Of a stretch of 46,466 nt of DNA, positions 14,938-23,048 are shown one piece after another. Below the pieces are notes generated by a model, which had not been told where the DNA came from, did not search any database, and was given only the letters and a program-made list of their open reading frames with translations. The position numbers and the translations under genes were made by a program. Position 1 is the stretch's first letter. Each line of letters opens with the position of its first letter. The stretch covers positions 1 through 46,466 of the forward strand of contig CAMEJP010000008.1 of the NCBI GenBank assembly GCA_945920185.1, in the 5' to 3' direction. Source of the DNA: an uncultured Eubacterium sp. (lineage in GTDB: Bacteria; Bacillota; Clostridia; Lachnospirales; Lachnospiraceae).

Positions 14938-16005
14938 TTACTGTTTTGGAACTGAGCTGTCATAAATAAGATCCATAGCCTTTTGCAAAAGCATATTCTT
15001 CTGAACATACTCTTTGTCATATTTTTCAAGAAGTGCCTCTCCGTCAGAATATCCTACGCTCTGTGCAAATTCATCAAGATTGTTCTTGTACTCCTTAGTC
15101 GTAAGAGTAAGTCCTTCCTTTTCAACAACCTGCTGCAAAATCATTTCCTGAAGAACCACTCTCTTGGCATACTCCTCGATAGTGCAGCCAAATCTGTCCT
15201 GACAGTACTCTTCCGTCTCCATATTGTATATAGCCGCATACATATCCATTGATGAAGTAGTTCTCTCAATCTGCTCTTTCAAAACGTCTTCTGGATATGA
15301 AGACACCTTTGTATTGTTCATAATGGTCTCGATAATCTCTTCATATCTGTTGGAATGCTTTTCTTCTTCCAGTTTGGTCTCATACATATCACGTATTGAC
15401 TTCCTGTATCCTTCAGCCGTAGTATATTTTCCGGATGTCAGTGTATTAACAAATCCGTCCGTAAGAGACGGAACAGTGCCGGAATATGCCGTAACAACGG
15501 CAACGGTAAATGTTATTTCCTGACCTCTGTACTTTTCACCTTCAAATGTGTCTGAAATAATACATTTAATCTGCTTTGTACGTCCCGGAAGCATACCTAC
15601 CAGAGATTCTTCAAAATTCTCATAATTATCCGATATACTGCCTGAACCGAGAACAACGTCATAATCATCGCTTGTGGAAAGTTCCGGAAGATACATACCG
15701 TCAGCGTCGGTTGCCTTAACCTGTATGGTAACCTTATCACCAAGACTTACCTTCTGATCAGTGGTTTCTGTCCATGTAGTAGCATTTTCAAGTACTTTCT
15801 GAATGTATGCATCAACCTCTGACTCCTCTACAACTCTGTTGTCAGGAGTATATTCAACACCTTTGTACTCTGCAAGCTCTGTTATATAATCCTTTGCATC
15901 GTAACCGTAATCAATGGTAATCTTTCTGTTGCATCCTGAAAACACAGCCATACCAAGCACAAGTGTAAGGCATATGCTAATTTTTCTAAGTAATGACTTT
16001 TTCAT
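14938..16005 (-). CDS. Exported trigger-factor-like lipoprotein (FKBP/SurA-like)
   Basis: The protein of 355 residues starts with a lipoprotein signal peptide whose lipobox is FSGC (cysteine about 25). Residues about 35-185 match the layout of a trigger-factor FKBP-type prolyl isomerase domain: a GDKVTIQVKATDADG strand, an VVLGSGS turn, EESLVGMLPGRTKQI and a final FTVAVV strand. Residues about 195-345 form the long helical trigger-factor C-terminal region (SIRDMYETKLEEEKHSNRYEE). Cytosolic trigger factor has an N-terminal ribosome-binding domain; here a membrane anchor replaces it, so this is probably an extracytoplasmic folding factor. Isomerase activity is inferred. It is linked to uppP by a 15-bp gap. 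Confidence 0.8.
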   Translation of the reverse strand: MKKSLLRKISICLTLVLGMAVFSGCNRKITIDYGYDAKDYITELAEYKGVEYTPDNRVVEESEVDAYIQKVLENATTWTETTDQKVSLGDKVTIQVKATDADGMYLPELSTSDDYDVVLGSGSISDNYENFEESLVGMLPGRTKQIKCIISDTFEGEKYRGQEITFTVAVVTAYSGTVPSLTDGFVNTLTSGKYTTAEGYRKSIRDMYETKLEEEKHSNRYEEIIETIMNNTKVSSYPEDVLKEQIERTTSSMDMYAAIYNMETEEYCQDRFGCTIEEYAKRVVLQEMILQQVVEKEGLTLTTKEYKNNLDEFAQSVGYSDGEALLEKYDKEYVQKNMLLQKAMDLIYDSSVPKQ

Positions 16006-16122
16006 CGTAAAAATCCATCCTCTGATATAATATATTTATTTGAAGTCTATATCTATTTATACCACATTTTTAGTGATTTTCATAGTCCTATATTCAAATT
16101 CACAAAATTTACAAACATTATC

Positions 16123-17514
16123 CTACAGATCGCAGTTATTAACCGTACGCGGAAACGGTATGACATCCCTGATATTGCCCATTCCCGTAAGATACATTAC
16201 CAGACGTTCAAAGCCAAGTCCAAAGCCGGCATGTCTTACCGAGCCGTATCTTCTCAAATCAAGATAAAATTCATAATCCTTTTCGTCAAGTCCCAGCTCC
16301 TCCATACGCACCGTCAGCTTATCAAGCTCATCTTCACGTTGGCTGCCTCCTATAATCTCGCCGATTCCCGGCACCAGACAGTCCATTGCAGCCACCGTTT
16401 TGCCGTCATCATTAAGTTTCATATAGAACGCTTTTATGTCCTTAGGATAATCGGTCACAAACACCGGACCTTTAAATATCTTTTCCGTAAGATATCTCTC
16501 ATGCTCGGTCTGCAAATCGCAGCCCCACGATACCTTATATTCAAATTCATCATTGTGTTCCTTAAGAAGCTCTATTGCTTCAGTGTATGTCACATGTCCA
16601 AAATCCGAATTAAGAACACCGTTAAGTCTTTCAAGAAGTTCCTTGTCAACATAGGTGTTGAAAAACTCCATCTCCTCCTTCGCATTTTCACAGACATATG
16701 AAATCACATACTTAAGCATATTTTCAGCAAGCATCATATCATCCTGCAAATCAGCAAATGCTATCTCCGGCTCAATCATCCAAAATTCTGCCGCATGCCT
16801 TGTGGTGTTGGAATTTTCAGCGCGAAAGGTGGGTCCAAATGTATATATATTCTTAAAAGCACAGGCATACGCTTCACCGTTAAGCTGTCCGCTCACGGTA
16901 AGAGACACGGGCTTTTTGAAGAAATCCCTGTCATAATCCGCATTACCGTCTTCAAGTCTTGGCAGATTGTCCAAATCAAGCGTGGTAACCCTGAACATCT
17001 CTCCCGCGCCCTCGCAGTCACTCGACGTAATGATAGGCGTATGAACATACACAAAATCTCTCTCCTGAAAAAACCTGTGTATGGCATAAGCCGTCAGCGA
17101 ACGCACCCTGAAAACCGCCTGAAATGTATTCGTTCTTGGTCTTAAATGAGAAATTGTCCTCAAATATTCAAATGAATGTCTTTTCTTCTGAAGCGGGTAA
17201 TCCGGTGTAGATTCTCCCTCCACACACACTTCATCTGCCTGTATCTCAAACGGCTGCTTTGCGTCAGGCGTGGCTACAAGCGTACCGCTCACCATAACGG
17301 CAGAACCAACATTCAGCCTGCAGATTTTATCAAAATTCTCAAGTTTCGCATCATAAACGACCTGCAGACTCTCAAAAAACGTGCCGTCATTTATCACGAT
17401 AAATCCAAAGCTCTTAGAAGCTCTTATGCTCTTTACCCAGCCTCCGACTTTTACATTACTGTTCACATAAGCACTGCTGTTCTTATACAGCTCTCTCACA
17501 CTGACTAAATCCAT
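16123..17514 (-). CDS. asnS: Asparaginyl-tRNA synthetase
   Basis: The class IIb synthetase of 463 residues charges tRNA-Asn. An N-terminal OB fold ([24 protein letters not shown]) is followed by the catalytic core with motif 2 (TFRAENSNT) and motif 3 ([15 protein letters not shown]). The sequence RPRTNTF.A and [13 protein letters not shown] is typical for AsnRS. ATG 17514 fits the family N-terminus. A TTG at 17547 has the stronger SD (AAGGAGG nine bases upstream) and would add 11 residues. The gene lies 77 bp (43 bp with the TTG) after a co-directional tRNA-Asn gene, downstream of tRNA-Pro and one promoter. No T-box leader is visible. Confidence 0.96.
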   Translation of the reverse strand: MDLVSVRELYKNSSAYVNSNVKVGGWVKSIRASKSFGFIVINDGTFFESLQVVYDAKLENFDKICRLNVGSAVMVSGTLVATPDAKQPFEIQADEVCVEGESTPDYPLQKKRHSFEYLRTISHLRPRTNTFQAVFRVRSLTAYAIHRFFQERDFVYVHTPIITSSDCEGAGEMFRVTTLDLDNLPRLEDGNADYDRDFFKKPVSLTVSGQLNGEAYACAFKNIYTFGPTFRAENSNTTRHAAEFWMIEPEIAFADLQDDMMLAENMLKYVISYVCENAKEEMEFFNTYVDKELLERLNGVLNSDFGHVTYTEAIELLKEHNDEFEYKVSWGCDLQTEHERYLTEKIFKGPVFVTDYPKDIKAFYMKLNDDGKTVAAMDCLVPGIGEIIGGSQREDELDKLTVRMEELGLDEKDYEFYLDLRRYGSVRHAGFGLGFERLVMYLTGMGNIRDVIPFPRTVNNCDL

Positions 17515-17590
17515 GGTACTATCATCCTCACTGCAAAATGTACGCAAAAACTGCTCCCTCCTTAATTACTCCAATTCCGCATAGAAAAAA

Positions 17591-17662
17591 CTCCCCGAGT
17601 AGGATTCGAACCTACGACCCTTCGGTTAACAGCCGAATGCTCTACCGCTGAGCTATCGAGGA
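17591..17662 (-). tRNA. tRNA-Asn (anticodon GTT)
   Basis: Acceptor stem TCCTCGA/TCGGGGA with discriminator G, D arm AGCTCAGCGGTAGAGC, anticodon stem TCGGC/GCCGA-type pairing around TGTTAAC, and T arm GTAGGTTCGAATCCTAC. CCA is not encoded. It lies immediately upstream of asnS, which charges it. Confidence 0.95.
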
Positions 17663-17696
17663 ATATCTCTGATTTAACAAAATATCATATTTTAAA

Positions 17697-17770
17697 TCGA
17701 AGCGACGTGATTCGAACACGCGACCTCTGCGTCCCGAACGCAGCGCTCTACCAAACTGAGCCACGCTTCG
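17697..17770 (-). tRNA. tRNA-Pro (anticodon CGG)
   Basis: Acceptor stem CGAAGCG/CGCTTCG with discriminator A, D arm GGCTCAGTTTGGTAGAGC, anticodon stem CTGCG/CGCAG around TTCGGGA, T arm GCGTGTTCGAATCACGT. CCA is not encoded. It is the first gene of the tRNA-Pro, tRNA-Asn, asnS unit. Confidence 0.95.
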
Positions 17771-17793
17771 AGGTATTATTACCAAACACTGAA

Positions 17794-17822
17794 ATAATAC
17801 CACTATTTTCAAAGAATTGCAA
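17794..17822 (-). promoter_or_regulatory. Promoter of the tRNA-Pro/tRNA-Asn/asnS unit
   Basis: Minus-strand TTGCAA (17817-17822), a 17-bp spacer and TATTAT (17794-17799). The predicted start lies about 17 bp before tRNA-Pro. Confidence 0.7.
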
Positions 17823-17881
17823 GAATTTTCTGCTCAATTATTCGGGATAAGGAAATGGATACTGGTATTTAGGGGGGGATT

Positions 17882-18541
17882 TTACGGATTTATCACTATT
17901 TCTCCGTTTTCTATCTGTATTATCCTGTCTGCACACTCTGCCACATGTATGTCATGAGTAACGAGTATGATGGTTTTACCTTTAGCCGCCAGCTTTCTTA
18001 AAATTTTTATTATATCTTCTGTATTTTCCTTATCCAATGCTCCTGTCGGCTCGTCAGCCAGTATAATCTCCGTATCAGATGCCAACGCCCTTGCTATGGC
18101 TACACGTTGTTTCTGTCCTCCTGATATTTTTGTGGGCAACTGCCTTGACAATTCATTTATTCCAAGTTCAGAAAGTAAAGTCTTTATGGTTTCTTTTCTC
18201 TTACCTTTCGGCACTTTTCTTGCCAGCATAGGCAGTTCGATATTTTCATATACCGTATCAGTTTCTATAAGGGCAAAATGTTGAAATACAAATGTGATAT
18301 ATTTCTTTCTGTATTCCTGTATATTCTTTTTCTCTACCTTTTTCCCATCTATATATACTTCTCCCTCATCCCATTTATCAATAAGTCCTATCATATTAAG
18401 CAGGGTAGTTTTTCCCGAACCCGAGCTTCCCATAACGGCGACAAATTCACCTTTATCTATTTTGAGATTAATATTTTTCAGAGCATGCACCTCATAAAAC
18501 TTGCCCTTGTAAGTTTTGCTTATATTTTTTAATTCTATCAT
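17882..18541 (-). CDS. ABC transporter ATP-binding protein (LolD/MacB type)
   Basis: The ATPase of 219 residues has Walker A (GSSGSGKTT, about 39-47), a Q loop (FVFQHFALI), the signature ISGGQKQR, Walker B (IILADEPTGALD) and the switch histidine (LVTHD). The sequence is closest in style to ATPases that power FtsX-type permeases. It is the last gene of a four-gene unit with two FtsX-like permeases, 13 bp after the second one. This class acts as mechanotransmission or efflux systems for peptides, lipoproteins or antibiotics; the substrate here is unknown. Confidence 0.93.
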   Translation of the reverse strand: MIELKNISKTYKGKFYEVHALKNINLKIDKGEFVAVMGSSGSGKTTLLNMIGLIDKWDEGEVYIDGKKVEKKNIQEYRKKYITFVFQHFALIETDTVYENIELPMLARKVPKGKRKETIKTLLSELGINELSRQLPTKISGGQKQRVAIARALASDTEIILADEPTGALDKENTEDIIKILRKLAAKGKTIILVTHDIHVAECADRIIQIENGEIVINP

Positions 18542-18554
18542 AATTCCCTGTATT

Positions 18555-19763
18555 TCATTCCTTTCCTCTGATAAGATTTACCGTATCATAATTGTACAAA
18601 ATCACTAACGGAACTATACTTGCCACCGCTGTTATCAATATGCATATAATCGGCATATCTATCATATTTCTTCCGTAATGTATTGCTCTGTATACGCTTG
18701 CCTGATAATCAGAAGCGGCACGTCCGGCAAGCATAAGTCCTGTAAGAGCAAATGCAATTATCTCTGATACTGCCACTCTCACAGCATTTTCAAGAACACA
18801 TATAAGGCTGACCTGCCAGTATTTTACTCCGCTGCAATACATTATTCCAAAAGTACGCTTTCTAAGAAGTACCGCCACCGCTGATGATGACGAAATCGCT
18901 ATTATGCAAAGTCCAAGCATTACCAAGAGTATTCCAAGCGTTTCGCTTATCTGCTCCTTGTTTTCCTCCTCGTATTCCTCAAACATTTCATTGAGATTTT
19001 TAATATCTAACGATATACCGTTTCTTTCAGCTATATTGTATATCTTTTCTTTTATATCTGATGCGTCAGCATCTTCCTCGATTATATAAAGCACCTTCAT
19101 ATAACTATATTGCGTGTTATAATCATTAGCATCATCATCTGACAGATAATCACCATAATCATTTACTATAACATAGTTGTCAAGACAAACAGGGTTGCCT
19201 ATGCTGACCGTGTATCCTTCTGTCGGAAACCATTTAAGTCCCTTAGACAGAACATCCGCTATTTCATATACCTTATTTTCACTTTTAAGCGTAAGCTGTT
19301 TGCCAAGCAAGCGCTTGTTTACGCTGTTTCCTATATATACCACATCTTCTGTGGAGGATAAATTTTTAATATTTTGCCCCTTGTGAAGAACGCACTGCAA
19401 AAGTTCAGGTTCCATATGTATACACTGTACATGCCCTGCTTCCTTACTGCTTTCATCCATACACACATACTTTCCTGCACATAGAACGCCCGGCAAATCC
19501 TGAATTTCCATAATAGTCCTTTTAAGCCCCTTTGTAATCTCGGGATTTGTAAAATCCATTGAAGTTAATCTGACCCTATATATCAGATTGCAGCCCATAG
19601 CGGATACTGACTTTGTTTCATCCAATTCATATCTGCTTTCTCTGTAATTGACAAGCACATTTTCCGTAAGAACAAGGGAAATAACAGATACCAGCATTAC
19701 CGACACAAATGTTTTCCATCTTTGACATATAAATCTGAATGTATAGGTAAATACAAGTTTCAT
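18555..19763 (-). CDS. FtsX-like ABC permease (second of two)
   Basis: The membrane protein of about 402 residues has one N-terminal membrane segment (about 15-35), a large extracytoplasmic region (about 36-280), then three C-terminal segments (about 283-303, 325-350 and 376-398), the FtsX/MacB topology. The start is ATG at 19763, which overlaps the stop of the preceding gene (TGATG), so translation is coupled. The first coding residues (KLVFTYTFRFICQRWKTF) match an FtsX-type amphipathic entry helix. It probably pairs with the 20842 permease as a heterodimer driven by the adjacent ATPase. Confidence 0.85.
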   Translation of the reverse strand: MKLVFTYTFRFICQRWKTFVSVMLVSVISLVLTENVLVNYRESRYELDETKSVSAMGCNLIYRVRLTSMDFTNPEITKGLKRTIMEIQDLPGVLCAGKYVCMDESSKEAGHVQCIHMEPELLQCVLHKGQNIKNLSSTEDVVYIGNSVNKRLLGKQLTLKSENKVYEIADVLSKGLKWFPTEGYTVSIGNPVCLDNYVIVNDYGDYLSDDDANDYNTQYSYMKVLYIIEEDADASDIKEKIYNIAERNGISLDIKNLNEMFEEYEEENKEQISETLGILLVMLGLCIIAISSSSAVAVLLRKRTFGIMYCSGVKYWQVSLICVLENAVRVAVSEIIAFALTGLMLAGRAASDYQASVYRAIHYGRNMIDMPIICILITAVASIVPLVILYNYDTVNLIRGKE

Positions 19764-20842
19764 CACATCACCCCCGACTCAACCAAAGACTGATAAAGTT
19801 CTTTTTTACGAATAATAATCATAGGCACAATGCTTATAATTATGGTGGTAAGCGGTATGCCTACCATAAGCATGGCAAGTTCAATCAATGTGCTGACTAT
19901 GATTCCACCTCCAAAAATAATGCCATACAATATATTAATGAACAGCAAAATAAATGAAGCCACAACACATAACTTCATAATATCAAGAAACATTCTCTTG
20001 TAAATCATGTCATTACTCATACCGTATATCTTGGATATAACTATTTCTTCCCGTCTGGCATATACCCAGAATTCTACTGCAATAAGGCAATTAACAATAG
20101 CAAAGGCATAAAACATCATACCCATTTTAGTATCTAGATATGTAACCTTATACTCAACTATATCGCTCATTGCAGAAATATCACACAGTGCAACACCATT
20201 TGTATTATTCACTATATCCCTTATCTTTTCTATCTCACTGAGTTTATCGGCATCATCCGTCTGCGCAAGAAGGGATACCCTTATTCCTCCGCTAAGTTCG
20301 CGTTTGGATTCTGCATCCATACCATTATAAAGAATATATATTTTACTGTCCCAAAAATCCGACTTTCTGTTGCCCAACACTCCTGCTATTTTGTATTTTT
20401 TACCGCCTATAGTCAGATACTCAGTTCCTTTTGGAAGCGAATTTTTTATGCCCTGTCCTATGATTACGTCAGGCACTCCTCCACCACCGCCCCTCTCCGG
20501 AATATCCGATACAAAATCATACCTTGACAAATCTTTTGCACAAATTATAACACTTACCTTAGAGGTTGTATTTCTCTCTTTTACATATCTGTGTATATCC
20601 TCAAGAATAAGATTTACCTCGCAGTTCTTGGCAATTTCAGCTATATAATCATCCACTTCTTCAGCTTCATATTCCCTGTCGACAGTCACATAATAGCTAT
20701 AATTATACGTTGTATTCTCTACGTCCTTTACCCAGTTCTCCGTTCTGTTATATTCATGCACAGTGACGAATACTGCCACCAAAGCGACAATTATACATAT
20801 AAGCATATATATATCAACCAATTTATGCTTAAGTATCCTCAT
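19763..20842 (-). CDS. FtsX-like ABC permease (first of two)
   Basis: The protein of about 359 residues has an N-terminal membrane segment (about 8-27), an extracytoplasmic domain (about 28-245) with a MacB-like core sequence (DVIIGQGIKNSLPKGTEYLTIGGKKYKIAGVLG), and three C-terminal membrane segments. ATG 20842 was chosen over the longer frame to 20884 because GGAGG lies five bases upstream. It follows a small membrane-anchored protein gene by 69 bp, and that gap contains a strong hairpin. Confidence 0.85.
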   Translation of the reverse strand: MRILKHKLVDIYMLICIIVALVAVFVTVHEYNRTENWVKDVENTTYNYSYYVTVDREYEAEEVDDYIAEIAKNCEVNLILEDIHRYVKERNTTSKVSVIICAKDLSRYDFVSDIPERGGGGGVPDVIIGQGIKNSLPKGTEYLTIGGKKYKIAGVLGNRKSDFWDSKIYILYNGMDAESKRELSGGIRVSLLAQTDDADKLSEIEKIRDIVNNTNGVALCDISAMSDIVEYKVTYLDTKMGMMFYAFAIVNCLIAVEFWVYARREEIVISKIYGMSNDMIYKRMFLDIMKLCVVASFILLFINILYGIIFGGGIIVSTLIELAMLMVGIPLTTIIISIVPMIIIRKKELYQSLVESGVM

Positions 20843-20873
20843 CTTAACCTCCATTCCAAAGTTAGCACAGATT

Positions 20874-20903
20874 CGCGGCCGCAAACTTCAATTTGCGGTC
20901 GCG
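20874..20903 (-). other. Intercistronic hairpin inside the ABC operon
   Basis: CGCGGCCGCAAA and TTTGCGGTCGCG form a 12-bp stem with one G-U pair around a 6-base loop. No U-run follows on the minus strand, so it is more likely an RNA processing or stability element, or a leaky attenuator, than a terminator. Confidence 0.5.
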
Positions 20904-20911
20904 ATGTCCAT

Positions 20912-21394
20912 TTACAGCCTGTCTCCTCTCCTGAATATGACCCTCAAAAGCTTCTGATACCCATATTCACGCACATAACAGCTCCACTCTATGCTTCCTT
21001 TGCTGTTTTCTTCTAATAGTGCAGTGGCCTGCCACATATCACCTTTACTTACATTTCCCAATTCAAAATTGTAAGTAAACCGGTTTGAATTGATATCCTG
21101 CGATATAATTTCACCGTCTGACTCTCTCACGACATTTATCTTCTTTACCGCACCGGTTTCCAATTCGCCCGTAATTTCCATTCTGGCAGAAGCACAACTG
21201 CCAAACATTGCCCATATATATCCGCAATTACGAATTTCATCCGTTTCTTTTATATATGTCTTTCTCTGTCCGGAATATACTTCACTCCGCAACTTTACTT
21301 CTTCCTGCGGCGTAAAAAGCCATACTCCAAAAAATATAAGTGCAACAGCAAGGATACTTAATACCACTATTGCTATAATTTTTCGTTTACTCAT
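20912..21394 (-). CDS. Small membrane-anchored exported protein of the ABC operon
   Basis: The protein of 160 residues has one N-terminal membrane segment (about 6-28) without a lipobox, then an extracytoplasmic domain with four cysteines spread over it (NCGYIWAMFGSCASAR, WSCYV). The family is not recognised. ATG 21394 was chosen because AAGGAGGG lies just upstream; a longer frame to 21475 has no SD and would run into the promoter. It is the first gene of the unit with two FtsX-like permeases and their ATPase, so it may be an accessory or substrate-binding subunit. That is inference from position. Confidence 0.75.
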   Translation of the reverse strand: MSKRKIIAIVVLSILAVALIFFGVWLFTPQEEVKLRSEVYSGQRKTYIKETDEIRNCGYIWAMFGSCASARMEITGELETGAVKKINVVRESDGEIISQDINSNRFTYNFELGNVSKGDMWQATALLEENSKGSIEWSCYVREYGYQKLLRVIFRRGDRL

Positions 21395-21475
21395 AGTTTT
21401 CCCTCCTTTAAAAATATTTATTTCCTCAAAGAACAGATACCCTGCTCCCTTTATCTCTCGTAATAATATAAACAT

Positions 21476-21504
21476 ATTTTATCACTTATACACATATATG
21501 TCAA
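21476..21504 (-). promoter_or_regulatory. Promoter of the FtsX-type ABC operon
   Basis: Minus-strand TTGACA (21499-21504), a 17-bp spacer and TAAAAT (21476-21481), about 80 bp upstream of the first start codon. Confidence 0.7.
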
Positions 21505-21570
21505 TTATTGTCAAAATGCGGTATACATTTGCAAATATACGAGCTTTTATGTGTGCCGCAAGGCACACAT

Positions 21571-21604
21571 AAAAAAAACACACTGTTTTATACAAAACAG
21601 TGTG
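21571..21604 (-). terminator. Terminator of infC-rpmI-rplT
   Basis: On the minus strand CACACTGTTTT and AAAACAGTGTG pair around GTAT, followed by eight U residues. A second perfect hairpin (about 21548-21571, TATGTGTGCC with complement) follows directly. Confidence 0.9.
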
Positions 21605-21617
21605 CACAATATCATTC

Positions 21618-21974
21618 TTATGCTAACTTAGACTTAGCAAGGTCTGCAAGCTGTGTAAATGCAGCTGCATCATTGATTGCCATCTCTGACAATACCTTTC
21701 TGTTAAGATCAACATTTGCTAACTTAAGACCATACATAAACTTGCTGTATGAAAGACCATTCATTCTTGCTGCAGCATTGATTCTTGCAATCCATAACTG
21801 TCTGAACTGTCTCTTTCTCTGCTTTCTGCCTGCATATGATGATGTCAATGCTCTCATTACAGACTGCTTAGCAACTCTGTACTGCTTAGAACGAGCGCCT
21901 CTGTAACCTTTAGCTAACTTCAATACTCTATTGTGCTTCTTCTTTGCGTTTAATCCGCCTTTAATTCTTGCCAT
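21618..21974 (-). CDS. rplT: Large ribosomal subunit protein bL20
   Basis: The protein of 118 residues is the normal length for L20 and matches the family throughout ([56 protein letters not shown]). L20 binds 23S rRNA early in assembly and, in Firmicutes, represses its own operon by binding the leader RNA. It is the last gene of infC-rpmI-rplT, 33 bp after rpmI. Confidence 0.98.
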   Translation of the reverse strand: MARIKGGLNAKKKHNRVLKLAKGYRGARSKQYRVAKQSVMRALTSSYAGRKQRKRQFRQLWIARINAAARMNGLSYSKFMYGLKLANVDLNRKVLSEMAINDAAAFTQLADLAKSKLA

Positions 21975-22007
21975 CGGTGATAATCCTCCTTTTCTTCAAT
22001 ATATACC

Positions 22008-22205
22008 TTAGATGTAAGGTAAAATCTTCTTCATATTCTTAATATTTGTTGAGTCTGTCAAAGTTGCCTTTCTAAGATTTCTCTTTCTCTTAGCTGACTT
22101 CTTTGTCAAAATGTGGCTCTTGTAAGCCTTCATTCTCTTTAATTCACCTGTTCCGGTCTTCTTAAAACGCTTTGCTGCTGCTTTGCTTGTCTTAATTTTT
22201 GGCAT
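22008..22205 (-). CDS. rpmI: Large ribosomal subunit protein bL35
   Basis: The 65-residue basic protein matches L35 ([40 protein letters not shown]). It sits between infC and rplT, the conserved order, 33 bp after infC, with SD AAGGAGG. Confidence 0.98.
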   Translation of the reverse strand: MPKIKTSKAAAKRFKKTGTGELKRMKAYKSHILTKKSAKRKRNLRKATLTDSTNIKNMKKILPYI

Positions 22206-22238
22206 TAAATTTTCCTCCTTATGGGTTATAAATTTATT

Positions 22239-22745
22239 TTAACGTTTTTCAGTTAAAAACATCTGTATGCTCCTGCCTTCAAGCTTTGGAGCCTTCTCAA
22301 CTACCGCAACATCACTAAGTCTCTCTGCAAACTCATCGAGAATACCCTTAGTAGTCGCCATATGTGCCATCTCTCTGCCTCTGTAACGGAGTGTAACCTT
22401 AACTCTGTCGCCGTTCTTTATAAACTTTCTGGCAGCATTTACCTTGGTATTAATGTCATTCTCTTCTATGTTAGGAGATAAGCGAACTTCTTTAACTTCT
22501 ATAACCTTCTGCTTCTTCTTCGCTTCCTTTTCCCTTCTTGCCTGCTCATATCTGTACTTTCCTGCATCCACAATCTTGCACACAGGCGGATTGGCATTGG
22601 CTGCTATCTTGACAAGGTCCAAGCCTGCTTCCTTCGCCTTCTTATAAGCATCCTTAGATGACATTACACCTAACTGCTCACCATCTTCACCGATAAGTCT
22701 GACTTCCTTATCGCGTATCTGTTCGTTAATAACTAAATCGCTAAT
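22239..22745 (-). CDS. infC: Translation initiation factor IF-3, with AUU start codon
   Basis: IF-3 binds the 30S subunit and discriminates against non-standard start codons. Reading upstream of the first in-frame ATG (22664) continues the conserved IF-3 N-terminus (ISDLVINEQIRDKEVRLIGEDG). No ATG, GTG or TTG is found there; the frame begins with ATT at 22743-22745, eight bases after GGAGGT. This gives 168 residues, a normal family length, and reproduces the AUU start by which IF-3 regulates its own translation in many bacteria. The ATG at 22664 would remove half of the N-terminal domain. Confidence 0.93.
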   Translation of the reverse strand: MSDLVINEQIRDKEVRLIGEDGEQLGVMSSKDAYKKAKEAGLDLVKIAANANPPVCKIVDAGKYRYEQARREKEAKKKQKVIEVKEVRLSPNIEENDINTKVNAARKFIKNGDRVKVTLRYRGREMAHMATTKGILDEFAERLSDVAVVEKAPKLEGRSIQMFLTEKR

Positions 22746-22901
22746 AACCGTACACCTCCGAAATGTTTTTCAAAAAAATAAGCAGATAGGCAAAATCTAT
22801 CCACTCAAACAATACACTTCCAATTCCAGAAATGTTACTGTATAAACCCGGGTCACACATATATGCCAAGGTGAGAGCGGAACTCTGCTTTGTTTTTCAA
22901 C
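22746..22901 (-). promoter_or_regulatory. infC leader with attenuator, probable L20 leader
   Basis: A leader of about 155 nt precedes infC. Near its end, 22797-22804 pairs with 22782-22789 (GTGGATAG/CTATCTGC, with G-U pairs), followed by a U-rich run at 22771-22780, which makes a terminator just before the infC SD. This is the architecture of the Firmicute L20 leader, where L20 favours termination. The L20-binding core was not verified. Confidence 0.6.
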
Positions 22902-22907
22902 TCCATT

Positions 22908-22936
22908 AATATAACATAGCTTGCAGGGTGTGTCAA
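22908..22936 (-). promoter_or_regulatory. Promoter of infC-rpmI-rplT
   Basis: Minus-strand TTGACA (22931-22936), a 17-bp spacer and TATATT (22908-22913), divergent from the degV promoter. Confidence 0.8.
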
Positions 22937-22989
22937 CATTTTTTTAAAAAAATATACTACTTTTTTAATCGGTTTTTCAAAACCTTGTA

Positions 22990-23018
22990 TTGCCATATCC
23001 ATACTTACGTGATATGAT
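22990..23018 (+). promoter_or_regulatory. Promoter of the DegV-family gene
   Basis: TTGCCA (22990-22995), a 17-bp spacer and TATGAT (23013-23018), 30 bp upstream of the start codon. Confidence 0.65.
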
Positions 23019-23048
23019 ATGTATAACTTAAACGAAAAGGAGTACGTT

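Noticed and set aside
17515-17590. T-box leader before asnS
   Set aside because: The gap to tRNA-Asn is too short and contains no specifier stem or T-box sequence.
17882-21394. Bacteriocin export or immunity locus
   Set aside because: No precursor peptide, peptidase domain or modification enzyme is visible near the ABC genes.
22239-22664. infC starting at the ATG of 22664
   Set aside because: This would remove a conserved part of the IF-3 N-terminal domain that is encoded in frame upstream, down to an ATT codon with a proper SD.
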